Assembly (NCBI GenBank): GCA_023957155.1
Contig: JAMLHK010000010.1
Span: 1 to 64,000 of the forward strand
DNA from: Chitinophagaceae bacterium
GTDB lineage: Bacteria > Bacteroidota > Bacteroidia > Chitinophagales > Chitinophagaceae
DNA length: 64,000 nucleotides
Direction of reading: 5' to 3'
Position 1 is the first letter of the stretch, and every line of letters begins with the position of its first letter. The notes under the pieces were generated by a model that searched no databases, had not been told where the DNA came from, and was given only the letters and a program-made list of their open reading frames with translations. Shown piece after piece: positions 19,461 through 29,049 of the stretch. Both the position numbers and the translations under genes were made by a program.

Positions 19461-20723
19461 ATGGGTATGACAAAAGCGCTGTGGATATGGATCGTTATAC
19501 TGGCAGGGTTGTCCTCGACGGCACAACAAAGCCGTCATCTTTCTTCCGGCCAGTGGCGGGGCGAACTGATCCGGGAAGATGGCATATCCATCGTGTTTAA
19601 TTTTGAGGTAGATCAGCAACAAGGAAAAACGGTTCTCTCTCTGCTGAATGGCGATAATCGCCTGACGGCGGACGATATCAGGATTCGGAATGATTCGGTA
19701 TTCATCCGGTTGCCGTTTTTTGATTCCCGGTTCAGCGCGGCTTTCGTGAATGACCGGGAGATCAGGGGTTCCTGGATCAAAAGGCTTGCAGACCGCGACC
19801 AGGTGATGCCGTTCATTGCGGTTAACCACGGTCAGAAAAGGTACAGGTTTGAAGTGGATCATGACCGGCCAATTGCCGATATGACCGGGCGATGGGCAAC
19901 CGGTTTTGTTGATGAAACTACCGGTAATACGACAAAAGCTATTGGCGTTTTTACACAGAAGGGAACCCGGTTAACAGGATCTTTTCTAACCCGTTCCGGC
20001 GGCTCCCGTTTCCTGGAAGGAGTGGTGGATGGCGATTCACTCAGATTGTCCGGGTTTGATGGGGGGTATGCTGTCAGCTTCACGGCGAAAATCAACAGCG
20101 ACCGGCAGATTTCCGGCGGGAAATATTTTTCCGAAACCTCGCCCTTTCCCAGAACCTGGGAGGCGGTTAAAGATCCGGACGCAACCATCCCCGAAGACCC
20201 TTCGTTATCCGGGCTGAGACCCGGCGTTTCCCGCAAGCTGGATTTCACTTTCAAAGACCTGGATGGACATCCTGTTTCATTTAATGATCTGCAATTTGCC
20301 AATAAAATAATGGTCATCCAGATCTTAGGCTCGTGGTGCCCTAATTGTATGGATGAAACGCAGTTTTTGAACGAGGTTTATGACAAATACAAATCCCGGG
20401 GAGTGGGTGTTCTGGGACTGGCATACGAACGCACCTCAGATTTTGCCCGCTCGCAACAGTCCGTAGGTAATTTTGTGAAACGTCTGAATGTAACATACCC
20501 GGTATTGATCACGCCGGTTGCGCTTAATGACCCCGATCTGGCTTTGAAAACCCTGCCCCAGTTGGAAAAGATCGCTGCCTTCCCCACTACTGTTTTTACC
20601 AACCGGAACGGAGAGATACAAAAGATTCACCCGGGATTTAATAATCCGGGCAGCGGGGAAGACTATGAAAAACAGAAGCAACAGTTTTTTGAGATCATAG
20701 AAAGGCTTTTATCAGAACAATAG
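19461..20723 (+). CDS. Secreted TlpA-like thiol-disulfide protein
   Basis: The 420-residue protein has a signal peptide (ALWIWIVILAGLSSTAQ), a beta-rich N-terminal half of about 250 residues of unknown role, and a C-terminal thioredoxin fold of the TlpA/ResA type. The active site is GSWCPNC and the cis-proline is in AFPTTVF. It would reduce or exchange disulfides in the periplasm. The N-terminal extension is common in Bacteroidota members of this family and may bind a partner. The neighbouring PLP-enzyme gene begins 16 bp later. Confidence 0.85.
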   Translation: MGMTKALWIWIVILAGLSSTAQQSRHLSSGQWRGELIREDGISIVFNFEVDQQQGKTVLSLLNGDNRLTADDIRIRNDSVFIRLPFFDSRFSAAFVNDREIRGSWIKRLADRDQVMPFIAVNHGQKRYRFEVDHDRPIADMTGRWATGFVDETTGNTTKAIGVFTQKGTRLTGSFLTRSGGSRFLEGVVDGDSLRLSGFDGGYAVSFTAKINSDRQISGGKYFSETSPFPRTWEAVKDPDATIPEDPSLSGLRPGVSRKLDFTFKDLDGHPVSFNDLQFANKIMVIQILGSWCPNCMDETQFLNEVYDKYKSRGVGVLGLAYERTSDFARSQQSVGNFVKRLNVTYPVLITPVALNDPDLALKTLPQLEKIAAFPTTVFTNRNGEIQKIHPGFNNPGSGEDYEKQKQQFFEIIERLLSEQ

Positions 20724-20739
20724 ATACTATTTTTATCCC

Positions 20740-22089
20740 ATGAAAGATTCATTCAACAGAACGGAGGGCGATATCAACCAATCCGCATCCCGTGATGCCT
20801 GGTACAAAATAATTGCGCATGCTGAAACGCAAAAGTATCTGGAGGAAGACGCCCGGTATTTTCTTCATCAGTCCATGTCCACACCCTGCCTGGATACACT
20901 TCAGTCCTGCGAAGGGATCTACATCACCGATAGGGCCGGTAAATCCTATATGGATTTTCATGGCAATAATGTGCACCAGGTGGGTTATCGCAACCCTTTT
21001 GTAATGGAACGGGTGAAAGCGCAGATGGACGTGTTGCCGTTTAGCCCCCGCCGTTATACTAATGTACCGGCCATCGAATTGGCTAAAAAATTGGCCTCTT
21101 TATTTCCCGGTGATCTGAACCGGGTATTATTGGCCCCGGGTGGTACCTCTGCCGTGGGTATGGCGCTTAAGCTGGCCCGGGTGGTTACGGGCAAACATAA
21201 ATTGGTGTCATTGTGGGATTCGTTTCATGGCGCTTCCCTGGATGCGATTTCGGCAGGAGGAGAGCAGGTGTTTCGGAAGGGAATGGGGCCTTTGATGCCC
21301 GGAGTGGAAAGGATACCGCCGCCCACTTCTTATCGCGGGATTTTTACGGATGATGGCAATGATGTGGTGTATGCGGATTACCTGGAATATGTGATAGAAA
21401 AGGAGGGCGATATCGGGGCTTTCATTGCGGAAACCATTCGGAATACCGATGTGCAGCTTCCCTCAAAAGCGTATTGGAAACGGGTAAGGGAAATATGCAG
21501 CCGCCATGGCGTTTTGCTGATCCTGGATGAAATTCCCATAGCTTTTGGCCGTACCGGGAAGATGTTTGCTTTTGAACATTATGAGATTGAGCCCGACATC
21601 GTATGCCTGGGAAAAGGCCTCGGCGCCGGCGTTATGCCCTTAGCAGCTATGGTTGCCCGTGATAAATATAACATTGCCAGGGAAGTTTCCCTGGGACATT
21701 ACACCCATGAAAAAAGTCCCTTAGGAAGCGTAGCCGCACTGGCCATGCTGGAATATATAGAAAAGGAAGGATTGCTGCAAAAGGTGAATGAAGATGCTGT
21801 ATTCATGAAAGAGGAACTGGAAAAGCTACAGCAAAAACATTTTCTGATAGGCGATATCAGGGGCATGGGTTTATTATGGGGAATTGAACTGGTTAAAGAC
21901 CGGCAATCCAAAGAAAAAGCCATCGAAGAAGCGGAAACCGTTTTGTACGAATGCCTGGCAAATGGTTTGAGCTTTAAGATTTCGCAGGGGAATGTTTTAC
22001 AACTTTCGCCCCCGCTGATCATAACAAGGCAACAGTTAAGGGAGGCAATTGAAATTATTGACGCCGCTATTACAAAAGCTGGAAGCTGA
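20740..22089 (+). CDS. Class III aminotransferase-fold PLP enzyme, possibly a phosphonate ammonia-lyase
   Basis: The 449-residue protein has the fold-type I class III pattern: APGGTSAVGMALKLAR, the WDSFHGASLDA cofactor loop, LLILDEIPIAFGRTGK with the PLP-binding aspartate, and CLGKGLGAGVMPLA with the Schiff-base lysine. The segments FLHQSMSTPCLDTL, DFHGNNVHQVGY and FSPRRYTN resemble what I recall of PbfA, the (R)-1-hydroxy-2-aminoethylphosphonate ammonia-lyase, but no other phosphonate gene is in the window. A 4-aminobutyrate- or ornithine-type aminotransferase is the alternative. The enzyme class is certain and the exact substrate is not. Confidence 0.7.
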   Translation: MKDSFNRTEGDINQSASRDAWYKIIAHAETQKYLEEDARYFLHQSMSTPCLDTLQSCEGIYITDRAGKSYMDFHGNNVHQVGYRNPFVMERVKAQMDVLPFSPRRYTNVPAIELAKKLASLFPGDLNRVLLAPGGTSAVGMALKLARVVTGKHKLVSLWDSFHGASLDAISAGGEQVFRKGMGPLMPGVERIPPPTSYRGIFTDDGNDVVYADYLEYVIEKEGDIGAFIAETIRNTDVQLPSKAYWKRVREICSRHGVLLILDEIPIAFGRTGKMFAFEHYEIEPDIVCLGKGLGAGVMPLAAMVARDKYNIAREVSLGHYTHEKSPLGSVAALAMLEYIEKEGLLQKVNEDAVFMKEELEKLQQKHFLIGDIRGMGLLWGIELVKDRQSKEKAIEEAETVLYECLANGLSFKISQGNVLQLSPPLIITRQQLREAIEIIDAAITKAGS

Positions 22090-22124
22090 TCGTATGTATT
22101 ATCTTGCAGGCGCACTGTTATAAT

Positions 22125-23030
22125 ATGTGGAAGACTTTATTTATTACTTTGCTGTGTCTCGGCACGGAATGGGTTTGGTCGCAGCATTTTCTTCCTCCTT
22201 CCGAAAATTACCGGCCCGACCGGTTGAAAAAAGTGGTGATTACCGAGGCGGTGATCGGAACCGCCGTAAGCGTGGGACTGTATTATCTCTGGTATAAAAA
22301 ATTTCCCCGGAGCCGGTTTCATCTTTTCAATGATAACGGGGAATGGCTGCAAATGGATAAAGCGGGTCATGCCGTTACCGCCTATAACGTAGGTGTGTTA
22401 CAATATGATATGATGCGCTGGTGTGGCGTGAAGAAAAATGATGCTATCATTGTAGGCTCTGCAACTGCCTTGGGGAGTTTGAGTATCATTGAGATCCTGG
22501 ATGGTTTTTCCAGGCATTGGGGATTTTCCAAAGGCGATATGCTGGCCAACCTGGTAGGTACGGCTATTTTTGCTGCACAGCAACGCTGGTGGGATGAGCA
22601 ACGCGTAGGGATGAAATTTTCTGCCCACTTCTCTCCTTATGCGCAATATCACAGCGGTGAACTCGGCAAATCCTGGGCCTCGCGTATTCTTAAAGACTAT
22701 AACGGGCAGAGCTACTGGCTGAGCTTCAACATCCGGTCTTTCCTTCCGGGTGGTGCCGGTTTTCCTTCCTGGCCGGCTGTTGCCCTGGGCTACGGAGCAG
22801 ATGGAATGACGGGAGGTCATTTTAATCCGGATAGTATCCGTGGCAAACCGGTACCCCATTTCGAAAGAACCCGCAGGTTTATGTTATCGCCGGATGCAGA
22901 TCTCTTCCGGATACATTCCCCGGCGCCTGTAGATGCCGCAACCTACCTCACAAAACCCTTTAAGATCCCCGCTCCCACGCTGGAAATAAATTCGAAGGGG
23001 AAATTTAAATTTTACGGGCTGTATCATTAG
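22125..23030 (+). CDS. DUF2279 (YfiM-like) protein
   Basis: The ATG at 22125 begins a signal peptide (MWKTLFITLLCLGTEWVWSQ); seven residues upstream in the open frame are unlikely. The body has the DUF2279 layout: an early helix (AVIGTAVSVGLYYLWYK), WLQMDKAGHAVTAYNVG, a second hydrophobic stretch (ALGSLSIIEILDGFSRHWGFS) and GDMLANLVGTAIFAAQQ. It likely sits in the cell envelope; its function is unknown. Its TAG stop shares bases with the stop codon of the convergent ispH gene. Confidence 0.8.
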   Translation: MWKTLFITLLCLGTEWVWSQHFLPPSENYRPDRLKKVVITEAVIGTAVSVGLYYLWYKKFPRSRFHLFNDNGEWLQMDKAGHAVTAYNVGVLQYDMMRWCGVKKNDAIIVGSATALGSLSIIEILDGFSRHWGFSKGDMLANLVGTAIFAAQQRWWDEQRVGMKFSAHFSPYAQYHSGELGKSWASRILKDYNGQSYWLSFNIRSFLPGGAGFPSWPAVALGYGADGMTGGHFNPDSIRGKPVPHFERTRRFMLSPDADLFRIHSPAPVDAATYLTKPFKIPAPTLEINSKGKFKFYGLYH

Positions 23031-24274
23031 GGCTTATTCCCCGGATTTCTTGTCCATTCGTCAATGAGCGCTTCAATCTTTGGCTCCGCCTGGTATAAGG
23101 AAGCTACTTTTCTGACCACCTCTTCCACCAGCGCGTCCGGGCAGGAAGCGCCGCTGGTAATGAGTATCCTGGCAGGATTTACGTGTGGCAGATAATCTGT
23201 GGTAAGCACTTCCTGTTTGGAATGTAAATCGTAATGCAGGACCTGCTCTGCAGACAGGAGTTTACTTTCGTCTTTGATAAAATATGTCGGTAGCTTTTCT
23301 TCGCATAACGCTACGAGGTGGGAAGTATTGGAGCTGTTGTATCCTCCGATCACTATGGCTATATGCGCATCCGTATCCAGCATGCCGTTAACGGCGGTTT
23401 GATTATCGTTGGTGGCATAGCACAGGGTGTCTCTTGTGTCGGCGAAACGATCCGCCAGATTGATTTCGGTTAAACCGTAATGCCCGATCATCACCTGTTT
23501 GAGATGGTCTGCAATAGCCTGGGTTTCCGTTGCCAGCATAGTGGTTTGGTTTACCACGCCAATGCGCTGCAGATGATCAGCAGGATTGAATCCATCCGAA
23601 AACCGGCTCCGGAACTCCCGGTAAAATTCTTCCGCAGGTTTCTCACCGGTAATGTATTTGCCCAGTTCCACAGCTTCTTCCATGTTTTTTATAGTGACGG
23701 AAGCCGTATTTGCAATGCTGTGGGAAAAAGTGGCCCGGGTTTCTTCATGTTCCGGCCGCCCGTGGATGATAACGCTATAGCCTCTCCTCGCAATTTGTTC
23801 GGCCCGGTTCCACACTTTTTCAACAAAGGGGCAGGTGGTGTTGAAGCGTTTGGTTTCGAGTCCTATATCCTGTAATCTTTTTTCCATCTGAATTGTAGTG
23901 CCAAAGGCCGGTGTGATCACTATATCATCCGGAGTCAGCATCTCAAAAGGCAATATTTCTTTACCCCGTGTGTCCTGTAGAAACCGCACCCCTCTTTCCT
24001 GCAGGTCTTCATTAACGTGGGGGTTATGGATCATTTCGCTTAACAGGAATATTCTTTTCCCCGGGTTTTCGTCTATGGTACGGTAAGCAATTTCAATGGC
24101 ATTTTTTACCCCGTAACAAAAGCCGAAATGCCGGGCCAGGTAGATTTGCAGGCCCCCTAAATCGAGCAGGGTAGGAGTGAAATCCTTTTTCATCTTATCC
24201 TGTTCCTGCCGTTTCCGCTTGATGGCGGCGATGAGCGGGCTCCGGTATATAATAGGGACTTTAAATTCTTTCAT
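23027..24274 (-). CDS. ispH: 4-hydroxy-3-methylbut-2-enyl diphosphate reductase
   Basis: IspH makes isopentenyl and dimethylallyl diphosphate in the last step of the non-mevalonate isoprenoid pathway. The three iron-sulfur cysteines are seen in HFGFCYGV, NTTCPFVEKV and SGASCPDAL. Substrate-binding histidines appear in HNPHVNE and IHGRPEHEET. At 415 residues this is the long form common in Bacteroidota, with an N-terminal extension of about 45 residues. The gene is convergent with the DUF2279 gene, and the stop codons overlap by two bases. Confidence 0.95.
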   Translation of the reverse strand: MKEFKVPIIYRSPLIAAIKRKRQEQDKMKKDFTPTLLDLGGLQIYLARHFGFCYGVKNAIEIAYRTIDENPGKRIFLLSEMIHNPHVNEDLQERGVRFLQDTRGKEILPFEMLTPDDIVITPAFGTTIQMEKRLQDIGLETKRFNTTCPFVEKVWNRAEQIARRGYSVIIHGRPEHEETRATFSHSIANTASVTIKNMEEAVELGKYITGEKPAEEFYREFRSRFSDGFNPADHLQRIGVVNQTTMLATETQAIADHLKQVMIGHYGLTEINLADRFADTRDTLCYATNDNQTAVNGMLDTDAHIAIVIGGYNSSNTSHLVALCEEKLPTYFIKDESKLLSAEQVLHYDLHSKQEVLTTDYLPHVNPARILITSGASCPDALVEEVVRKVASLYQAEPKIEALIDEWTRNPGNKP

Positions 24275-24489
24275 TCCTATAAGAAATACGACAACGGCGA
24301 AGGTACGAAGTTTGGCTTTAGCAGGCCTGCCCGGTCAATTTGAATTGCCAAAACACGGACGTAGCCCCGAAGCATATCGTAAAAACGGGTTTCAATCCGT
24401 TTGAAAAAATGAAAAACTTGTTGAGAGCCGCAGGCTCGGCTCGTTATGCATCGTGTCCACCGCTGCCACCTGCTTTTAACAGTTTCCGT

Positions 24490-24497
24490 TACTTTTG
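24490..24497 (+). promoter_or_regulatory. -7 promoter element for the LacI regulator gene
   Basis: TACTTTTG fits the TAnnTTTG consensus and lies 78 bp before the chosen ATG at 24576. The surrounding 300-bp gap (24275-24575) contains no gene; a GC-rich hairpin (GAGCC/GGCTC, near 24425-24442) is also visible. Confidence 0.4.
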
Positions 24498-24575
24498 CAT
24501 ACCAGACCCAGGGCTGCATCGTTTCGCAGAACTATAGGTGCCGGAACCCCGGTATTTAAAAATATAATTGTTGAT

Positions 24576-25637
24576 ATGCCAAAGAAAAACAATCAGTTCA
24601 CCGGCGTTAAAGAAATAGCCAGAAGGGCTGGCGTATCTATCGGTACAGTGGACCGGGTGCTCCATGACAGGCACGGCGTTTCTCCCAAAACCAAAGAAAA
24701 AATACTAGCTATCATCCGGGAGCTGGATTATCATCCCAATCTTTTGGCCCGCCGTCTTGCTTCACGAAAGGTAATTCGCTTTGCCACCCTCATCCCTTCG
24801 GTGTCAAAAGATACCAGTTTCTGGTCACTGCCATTGCAGGGCATCAACCAGGCGGAGGAAGAAATTAGACAATACAATATCCGGATAGACAAATATTTTT
24901 TTGATCAGAACGACCGGGATTCTTTTGTCGGCCAATCACGTAAAATTCTCAGGAAAAAGCCTGATGGAGTACTCCTGGCACCGGATTTAGCGGAGGAAAC
25001 CATTGCGTTTACCAACAAATGTACCCGGCTCGGTATTCCTTATGTATTTATGGATTCAGATGTTGAGGGACAGAACAGCCTGAGCTATATTGGTCCCCAT
25101 TTATACGACAGCGGTTACCTGGCGGCCAACCTGGTAAACTACCTCCTCAGAGACAAAGAAGAGATATTGTTGTTAAATATCTCTAAAAAGATGTACAAAC
25201 ACCATCATCTTTTGAGAAAAGAAGAAGGATTCAGAAAATATTTTACAGATCATGGGATACCGAAAAAGATAGAAAAGACAGATCTTAAAAAGACCGACCC
25301 TGCATCCATTGAAAAACAGGTAGCCGGGATACTTTCCCGGAACAAAGCTATCCGGCTTGTTTTTGTAACGAATTCAAGAGTATATACCGTTGCCGATAGT
25401 TTAAAGAATTTGAAAAGGAAGCTGATTGTAATGGGCTATGATTTTACCCCGGAAAATATTGAAGGATTAAAAGCGGGTACGATTGATTTCCTGATTTGCC
25501 AGAAGCCCGGCAAGCAGGCCTACCTGGGGATCATGGCGCTGTATAAAAATGTGGTACTCAATGCACCGGTAGATAAAATCCAGTTCATGCCCATTGATAT
25601 CATCACCAAAGAAAACTACCGGTTCTATAATAACTGA
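24576..25637 (+). CDS. LacI-family transcriptional regulator
   Basis: The start at 24576 places the helix-turn-helix (VKEIARRAGVSIGTVDRVLH, residues 11-30) at the N-terminus as expected; the open frame extends 27 codons upstream, but that part is not conserved-looking. The hinge helix is PNLLARRLAS. Residues 65-350 form a periplasmic-binding-protein-like sensor domain. The subgroup with a VDRVLH second helix is common in Bacteroidota and usually senses a sugar or sugar acid. It heads a co-directional catabolic cluster and probably controls it. Confidence 0.9.
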   Translation: MPKKNNQFTGVKEIARRAGVSIGTVDRVLHDRHGVSPKTKEKILAIIRELDYHPNLLARRLASRKVIRFATLIPSVSKDTSFWSLPLQGINQAEEEIRQYNIRIDKYFFDQNDRDSFVGQSRKILRKKPDGVLLAPDLAEETIAFTNKCTRLGIPYVFMDSDVEGQNSLSYIGPHLYDSGYLAANLVNYLLRDKEEILLLNISKKMYKHHHLLRKEEGFRKYFTDHGIPKKIEKTDLKKTDPASIEKQVAGILSRNKAIRLVFVTNSRVYTVADSLKNLKRKLIVMGYDFTPENIEGLKAGTIDFLICQKPGKQAYLGIMALYKNVVLNAPVDKIQFMPIDIITKENYRFYNN

Positions 25638-25763
25638 TGCCGGCGCTTTATAGTTCACTACTTTGTACAACAAGATTCCGCATCGTGTTGACTAAAAAAT
25701 GATTATTTTGCTGATCCCAATCCGGCAGTTATGCTATAATTCATCTTCAAAACAGTTCAGCCA

Positions 25764-26780
25764 ATGGATGATATTCAGGAAAGATATGAGGCGTTACTGC
25801 TTCCCTCTGCTGCGCTTATTAACGACCTGGCGCAAATTGACGGTGACATCATGCTTCTCGGCGTGGGCGGTAAAATGGGTCCGGCTATGGCCCGGGTTTT
25901 GCATCAGGCTATTCAAAAGGGGGGCTTCGACAAAGATGTCATTGGCGTATCCCGTTTTTCCGAACCGGGTTTACAGGAAGAGTTGAACCGTATGGGTATA
26001 GAAACCATAGCCGCCGATCTGCTGAACGATGAGCAACTGATGCAATTGCCGGAAGTGAAGAATGTGATTTACCTGGCCGGCACCAAGTTTGGCACCACCG
26101 GCAAAGAATCCTTCACCTGGGCTATGAATGCATATCTTCCCGGCAGGGTGGCCTATAAATTCCGGAATTCCCGCATTGTAGTCTTCTCTACCGGTAACGT
26201 ATATCCGCTCACTCCAGTGATCTGCGGTGGAGCAACCGAAGAGCAGAATCCGGAGCCTGTTGGTGAATATGCGCAATCCTGCCTCGGCAGGGAACGCATC
26301 TTTCAATATTCCTCGTTGAAATACAATACGCCTGTTTTGATTTTCCGGCTCAATTATGCCAATGATACCAGCTACGGGGTATTGCTTGAAATTGCGAAGT
26401 CGGTAGCTGCCGGAACGCCGATAGACCTGACCATGGGAAATGTGAATGTGATCTGGCAGGGCGATGCCAATGAAATTGCCATCCGGTCGTTGTTGCATTG
26501 CGAAACAGGCGGGAAACTGCTGAATGTTACCGGACCCGAAATCCTTTCTGTACGCTGGATAGCCCGGAAATTCGGAGAACTGTTTAATAAAGTGCCGGTA
26601 TTTACCGGGGAGGAGGAACCTACGGCTTTGTTGAGTAATGCTGCGGAATGTTGCCGGCTTTTCGGATATCCCAAGGTTTCTGTGATGGAAGCGATCGAAG
26701 TAATTGCAGCGTGGATACAGCAAGGGAAGAAAACGATTCATAAAGAAACTCATTTCCAGGAGCGTAAAGGACAATTTTAA
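25764..26780 (+). CDS. NAD-dependent epimerase/dehydratase-like protein
   Basis: The 338-residue protein has a Rossmann loop, LLGVGGKMGPAMARVL, near residue 31. The usual Tyr-x-x-x-Lys motif is missing: around residue 172 the sequence is GEYAQSCLGRERIFQY, so the lysine is replaced by Gly/Arg. It keeps the VFSTGNVYP strand of extended SDR enzymes. It would bind NAD(P) and act on a nucleotide-free sugar or sugar acid. Its stop codon is directly followed by the ATG of the DapA-family gene, so the two are cotranscribed. Confidence 0.75.
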   Translation: MDDIQERYEALLLPSAALINDLAQIDGDIMLLGVGGKMGPAMARVLHQAIQKGGFDKDVIGVSRFSEPGLQEELNRMGIETIAADLLNDEQLMQLPEVKNVIYLAGTKFGTTGKESFTWAMNAYLPGRVAYKFRNSRIVVFSTGNVYPLTPVICGGATEEQNPEPVGEYAQSCLGRERIFQYSSLKYNTPVLIFRLNYANDTSYGVLLEIAKSVAAGTPIDLTMGNVNVIWQGDANEIAIRSLLHCETGGKLLNVTGPEILSVRWIARKFGELFNKVPVFTGEEEPTALLSNAAECCRLFGYPKVSVMEAIEVIAAWIQQGKKTIHKETHFQERKGQF

Positions 26781-27836
26781 ATGACGGGTAATACATTAGA
26801 TACAGCGATAAGTGAACTACTGCGGGCAGGAACGGTCATTCCGGCTCATCCTTTAGCTTTAACAAAAGAACTTGCTATTGATGAAGCCCGGCAGCGTTTG
26901 CTGACAAAATATTATATCCGCAGCGGCGCCGGTGGCATTGCGGTGGGCGTACATACCACGCAGTTTGAGATCAGGAACAAAGAATTTAATTTGCTGGAGC
27001 CGGTTTTCAGAATGGCTGCGGAAGAAATAGAAAACCTATCGCCCGGCAGACCGTTTATTAAAGTAGCAGGTATTTGCGGCCCGGTTGAACAGGCGGTGGA
27101 AGAAGCTAAGTTGGCGGTAAAATACGGCTATCACCTGGGGTTGCTCAGCATGGGAGGATTGAATCATCTCTCTGAAGCGGAATTATTGGAAAGGACGCGA
27201 ATCGTTGCCGGAATTATACCCGTGTTCGGCTTTTACCTGCAGCCGGCAGTGGGAGGGAGGGTATTGAGCTACGATTTCTGGCTCAACTTTGCCAATATTC
27301 CCAATGTACAGGCCATTAAAGTGGCGCCCTTCAACCGCTACCTGACCCTCGACGTGGTAAGAGCGGTGTGTAATTCCAAACGCTGTGATGACATCACCCT
27401 TTACACTGGGAACGATGATAATATTGTATTGGATCTGTTAACGCCTTACCGGGTCAGCGTGGGGGGTAAAACCGTAGAGAAAAGATTTGCCGGAGGGCTG
27501 CTGGGTCATTGGGCGGTATGGACCAAAGCAGCGGTAGATTTGCTACAGGAGGTCAAACAATGTCTTCATAATAATTACGATGGGATAGAAAACCTGTTGG
27601 TGAAACATGTGGCCGTTACGGATATGAACGCCGTTATTTTTGACGCCGCTCATAATTTCCATGGATGTATCCCCGGCATTCACGAGGTGTTGTACCGGCA
27701 GGGATTGTTGCATGACACCCGGTGTTTAAATCCCGAAGAAAAATTGTCGCCCGGACAGGCGGAAGAGATAGACCGGATCTGTGCGCAATACCCGCACCTT
27801 ACGGATGATGATTTTGTAAAGTCTGTAATAGCATGA
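26781..27836 (+). CDS. Dihydrodipicolinate synthase (DapA/NAL) family lyase
   Basis: The 351-residue protein follows the TIM-barrel lyase pattern. The Schiff-base lysine is in VQAIKVAPFNRY near residue 181, and the catalytic tyrosine may be in PVFGFYLQPAVGG near residue 152. It is longer than DapA (about 290) and diverges from it. It more likely acts on a 2-keto sugar acid in catabolism than in lysine synthesis, as is common for DapA paralogues in sugar operons. It overlaps the next gene by 4 bp (ATGA). Confidence 0.75.
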   Translation: MTGNTLDTAISELLRAGTVIPAHPLALTKELAIDEARQRLLTKYYIRSGAGGIAVGVHTTQFEIRNKEFNLLEPVFRMAAEEIENLSPGRPFIKVAGICGPVEQAVEEAKLAVKYGYHLGLLSMGGLNHLSEAELLERTRIVAGIIPVFGFYLQPAVGGRVLSYDFWLNFANIPNVQAIKVAPFNRYLTLDVVRAVCNSKRCDDITLYTGNDDNIVLDLLTPYRVSVGGKTVEKRFAGGLLGHWAVWTKAAVDLLQEVKQCLHNNYDGIENLLVKHVAVTDMNAVIFDAAHNFHGCIPGIHEVLYRQGLLHDTRCLNPEEKLSPGQAEEIDRICAQYPHLTDDDFVKSVIA

Positions 27837-29032
27837 CCTTCCGATTAAAAGAAGAGATAAAAAAAATGGCCGGGGATATTCATCCGTCGGTCATAGATAA
27901 GCGCCGTTACCTGCACCGGCATCCCGAGTTGTCTTTTAAGGAATTTAACACCTCCGCTTTTGTAAAAAACTCGCTGGATGAAATGGATATCCCATGGCAG
28001 CCGATTGCCGGAACCGGCGTATTGGCCGGGATCACGGGAGATATGCCTTCTGACAAAGTGATTGCCTTACGGGCAGACATGGACGCGCTGCCGATCACCG
28101 AAGAAAACAAAGTAGATTACACGTCTGTTAACACGGGTGTAATGCATGCCTGTGGACATGATGCGCACACTTCCTCGTTGTTAGGTACTGCTTTTATCCT
28201 GCAAAAACTGAAGCCACATTATGGTGGAACGATAAAGCTTTTATTTCAACCCGGAGAAGAAATTTTACCGGGTGGAGCAACCCTCATGATAAGAGACGGC
28301 GCACTTGAAAATCCACGGCCTGGTGCGGTGATAGGGCAGCATGTGAGTCCGGTCATTGATGCCGGTATGGTGGGGTTTCGTTCGGGGAAGTTCATGGCCT
28401 CTATGGATGAAATCACTTTCCGGGTATTCGGCAAAGGCGGACATGGCGCGCAACCCCAGGACAATATAGACCCGGTATTAATTACTTCGCATATTATCGT
28501 AGCCTTACAACAGGTCGTCAGCCGGATGGCCCATCCCGGATCGCCCACCGTTTTGTCGTTCGGGAAGGTAATTGCCAACGGCGCTATTAATATTATCCCG
28601 TCGGAAGTATATGTGGAAGGCACCTTCCGGGCGATGGAGGAAAAATGGCGCATGAAAGCGCATGAAAATATGATAAAGATGGCCACCGGCATAGCTGAAA
28701 GTATGGGAGGCAGGTGCGAGTTTAAAATTTCAAAGGGTTATCCCTTTTTGTTGAATCATGAACCGCTGACCGGGGATTTGAAATCGTATGCAGAAGAATA
28801 CCTGGGCAAAGAAAATGTGCTGGATCTTGATATCTGGATGGCAGCGGAAGATTTTGCCTATTATTCCCAGGCAGCAAACGCCTGCTTTTACCTGTTGGGG
28901 ATAAGAGGTAAAGACGGCATGGGCACTTCTTCATTGCACAGCGCCACCTTCGATATAGAAGAAAGCGCGCTTTCGCTGAGTACGGGTTTGATGGCCTATA
29001 TCGCACTAAAAAGATTAGGGATTAAAATATAG
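27833..29032 (+). CDS. M20-family amidohydrolase
   Basis: The 399-residue protein has the M20D signature: RRYLHRHPELSF near residue 23, metal ligands in MHACGHDAHT near residue 104, FQPGEE near residue 141, and a lid domain with GKGGHGAQPQ. It would hydrolyse an N-acyl amino acid or similar amide with two divalent metal ions in the cytoplasm. Translational overlap with the DapA-like gene implies cotranslation, so the amide it cleaves may be an intermediate of the same pathway. Confidence 0.9.
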   Translation: MTFRLKEEIKKMAGDIHPSVIDKRRYLHRHPELSFKEFNTSAFVKNSLDEMDIPWQPIAGTGVLAGITGDMPSDKVIALRADMDALPITEENKVDYTSVNTGVMHACGHDAHTSSLLGTAFILQKLKPHYGGTIKLLFQPGEEILPGGATLMIRDGALENPRPGAVIGQHVSPVIDAGMVGFRSGKFMASMDEITFRVFGKGGHGAQPQDNIDPVLITSHIIVALQQVVSRMAHPGSPTVLSFGKVIANGAINIIPSEVYVEGTFRAMEEKWRMKAHENMIKMATGIAESMGGRCEFKISKGYPFLLNHEPLTGDLKSYAEEYLGKENVLDLDIWMAAEDFAYYSQAANACFYLLGIRGKDGMGTSSLHSATFDIEESALSLSTGLMAYIALKRLGIKI

Positions 29033-29049
29033 GAAAGCCTTCTTGTGGC

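Noticed and set aside
25971-26774. Minus-strand frame opposite the epimerase-like gene
   Set aside because: It is antisense to a well-supported operon gene and has no family features.
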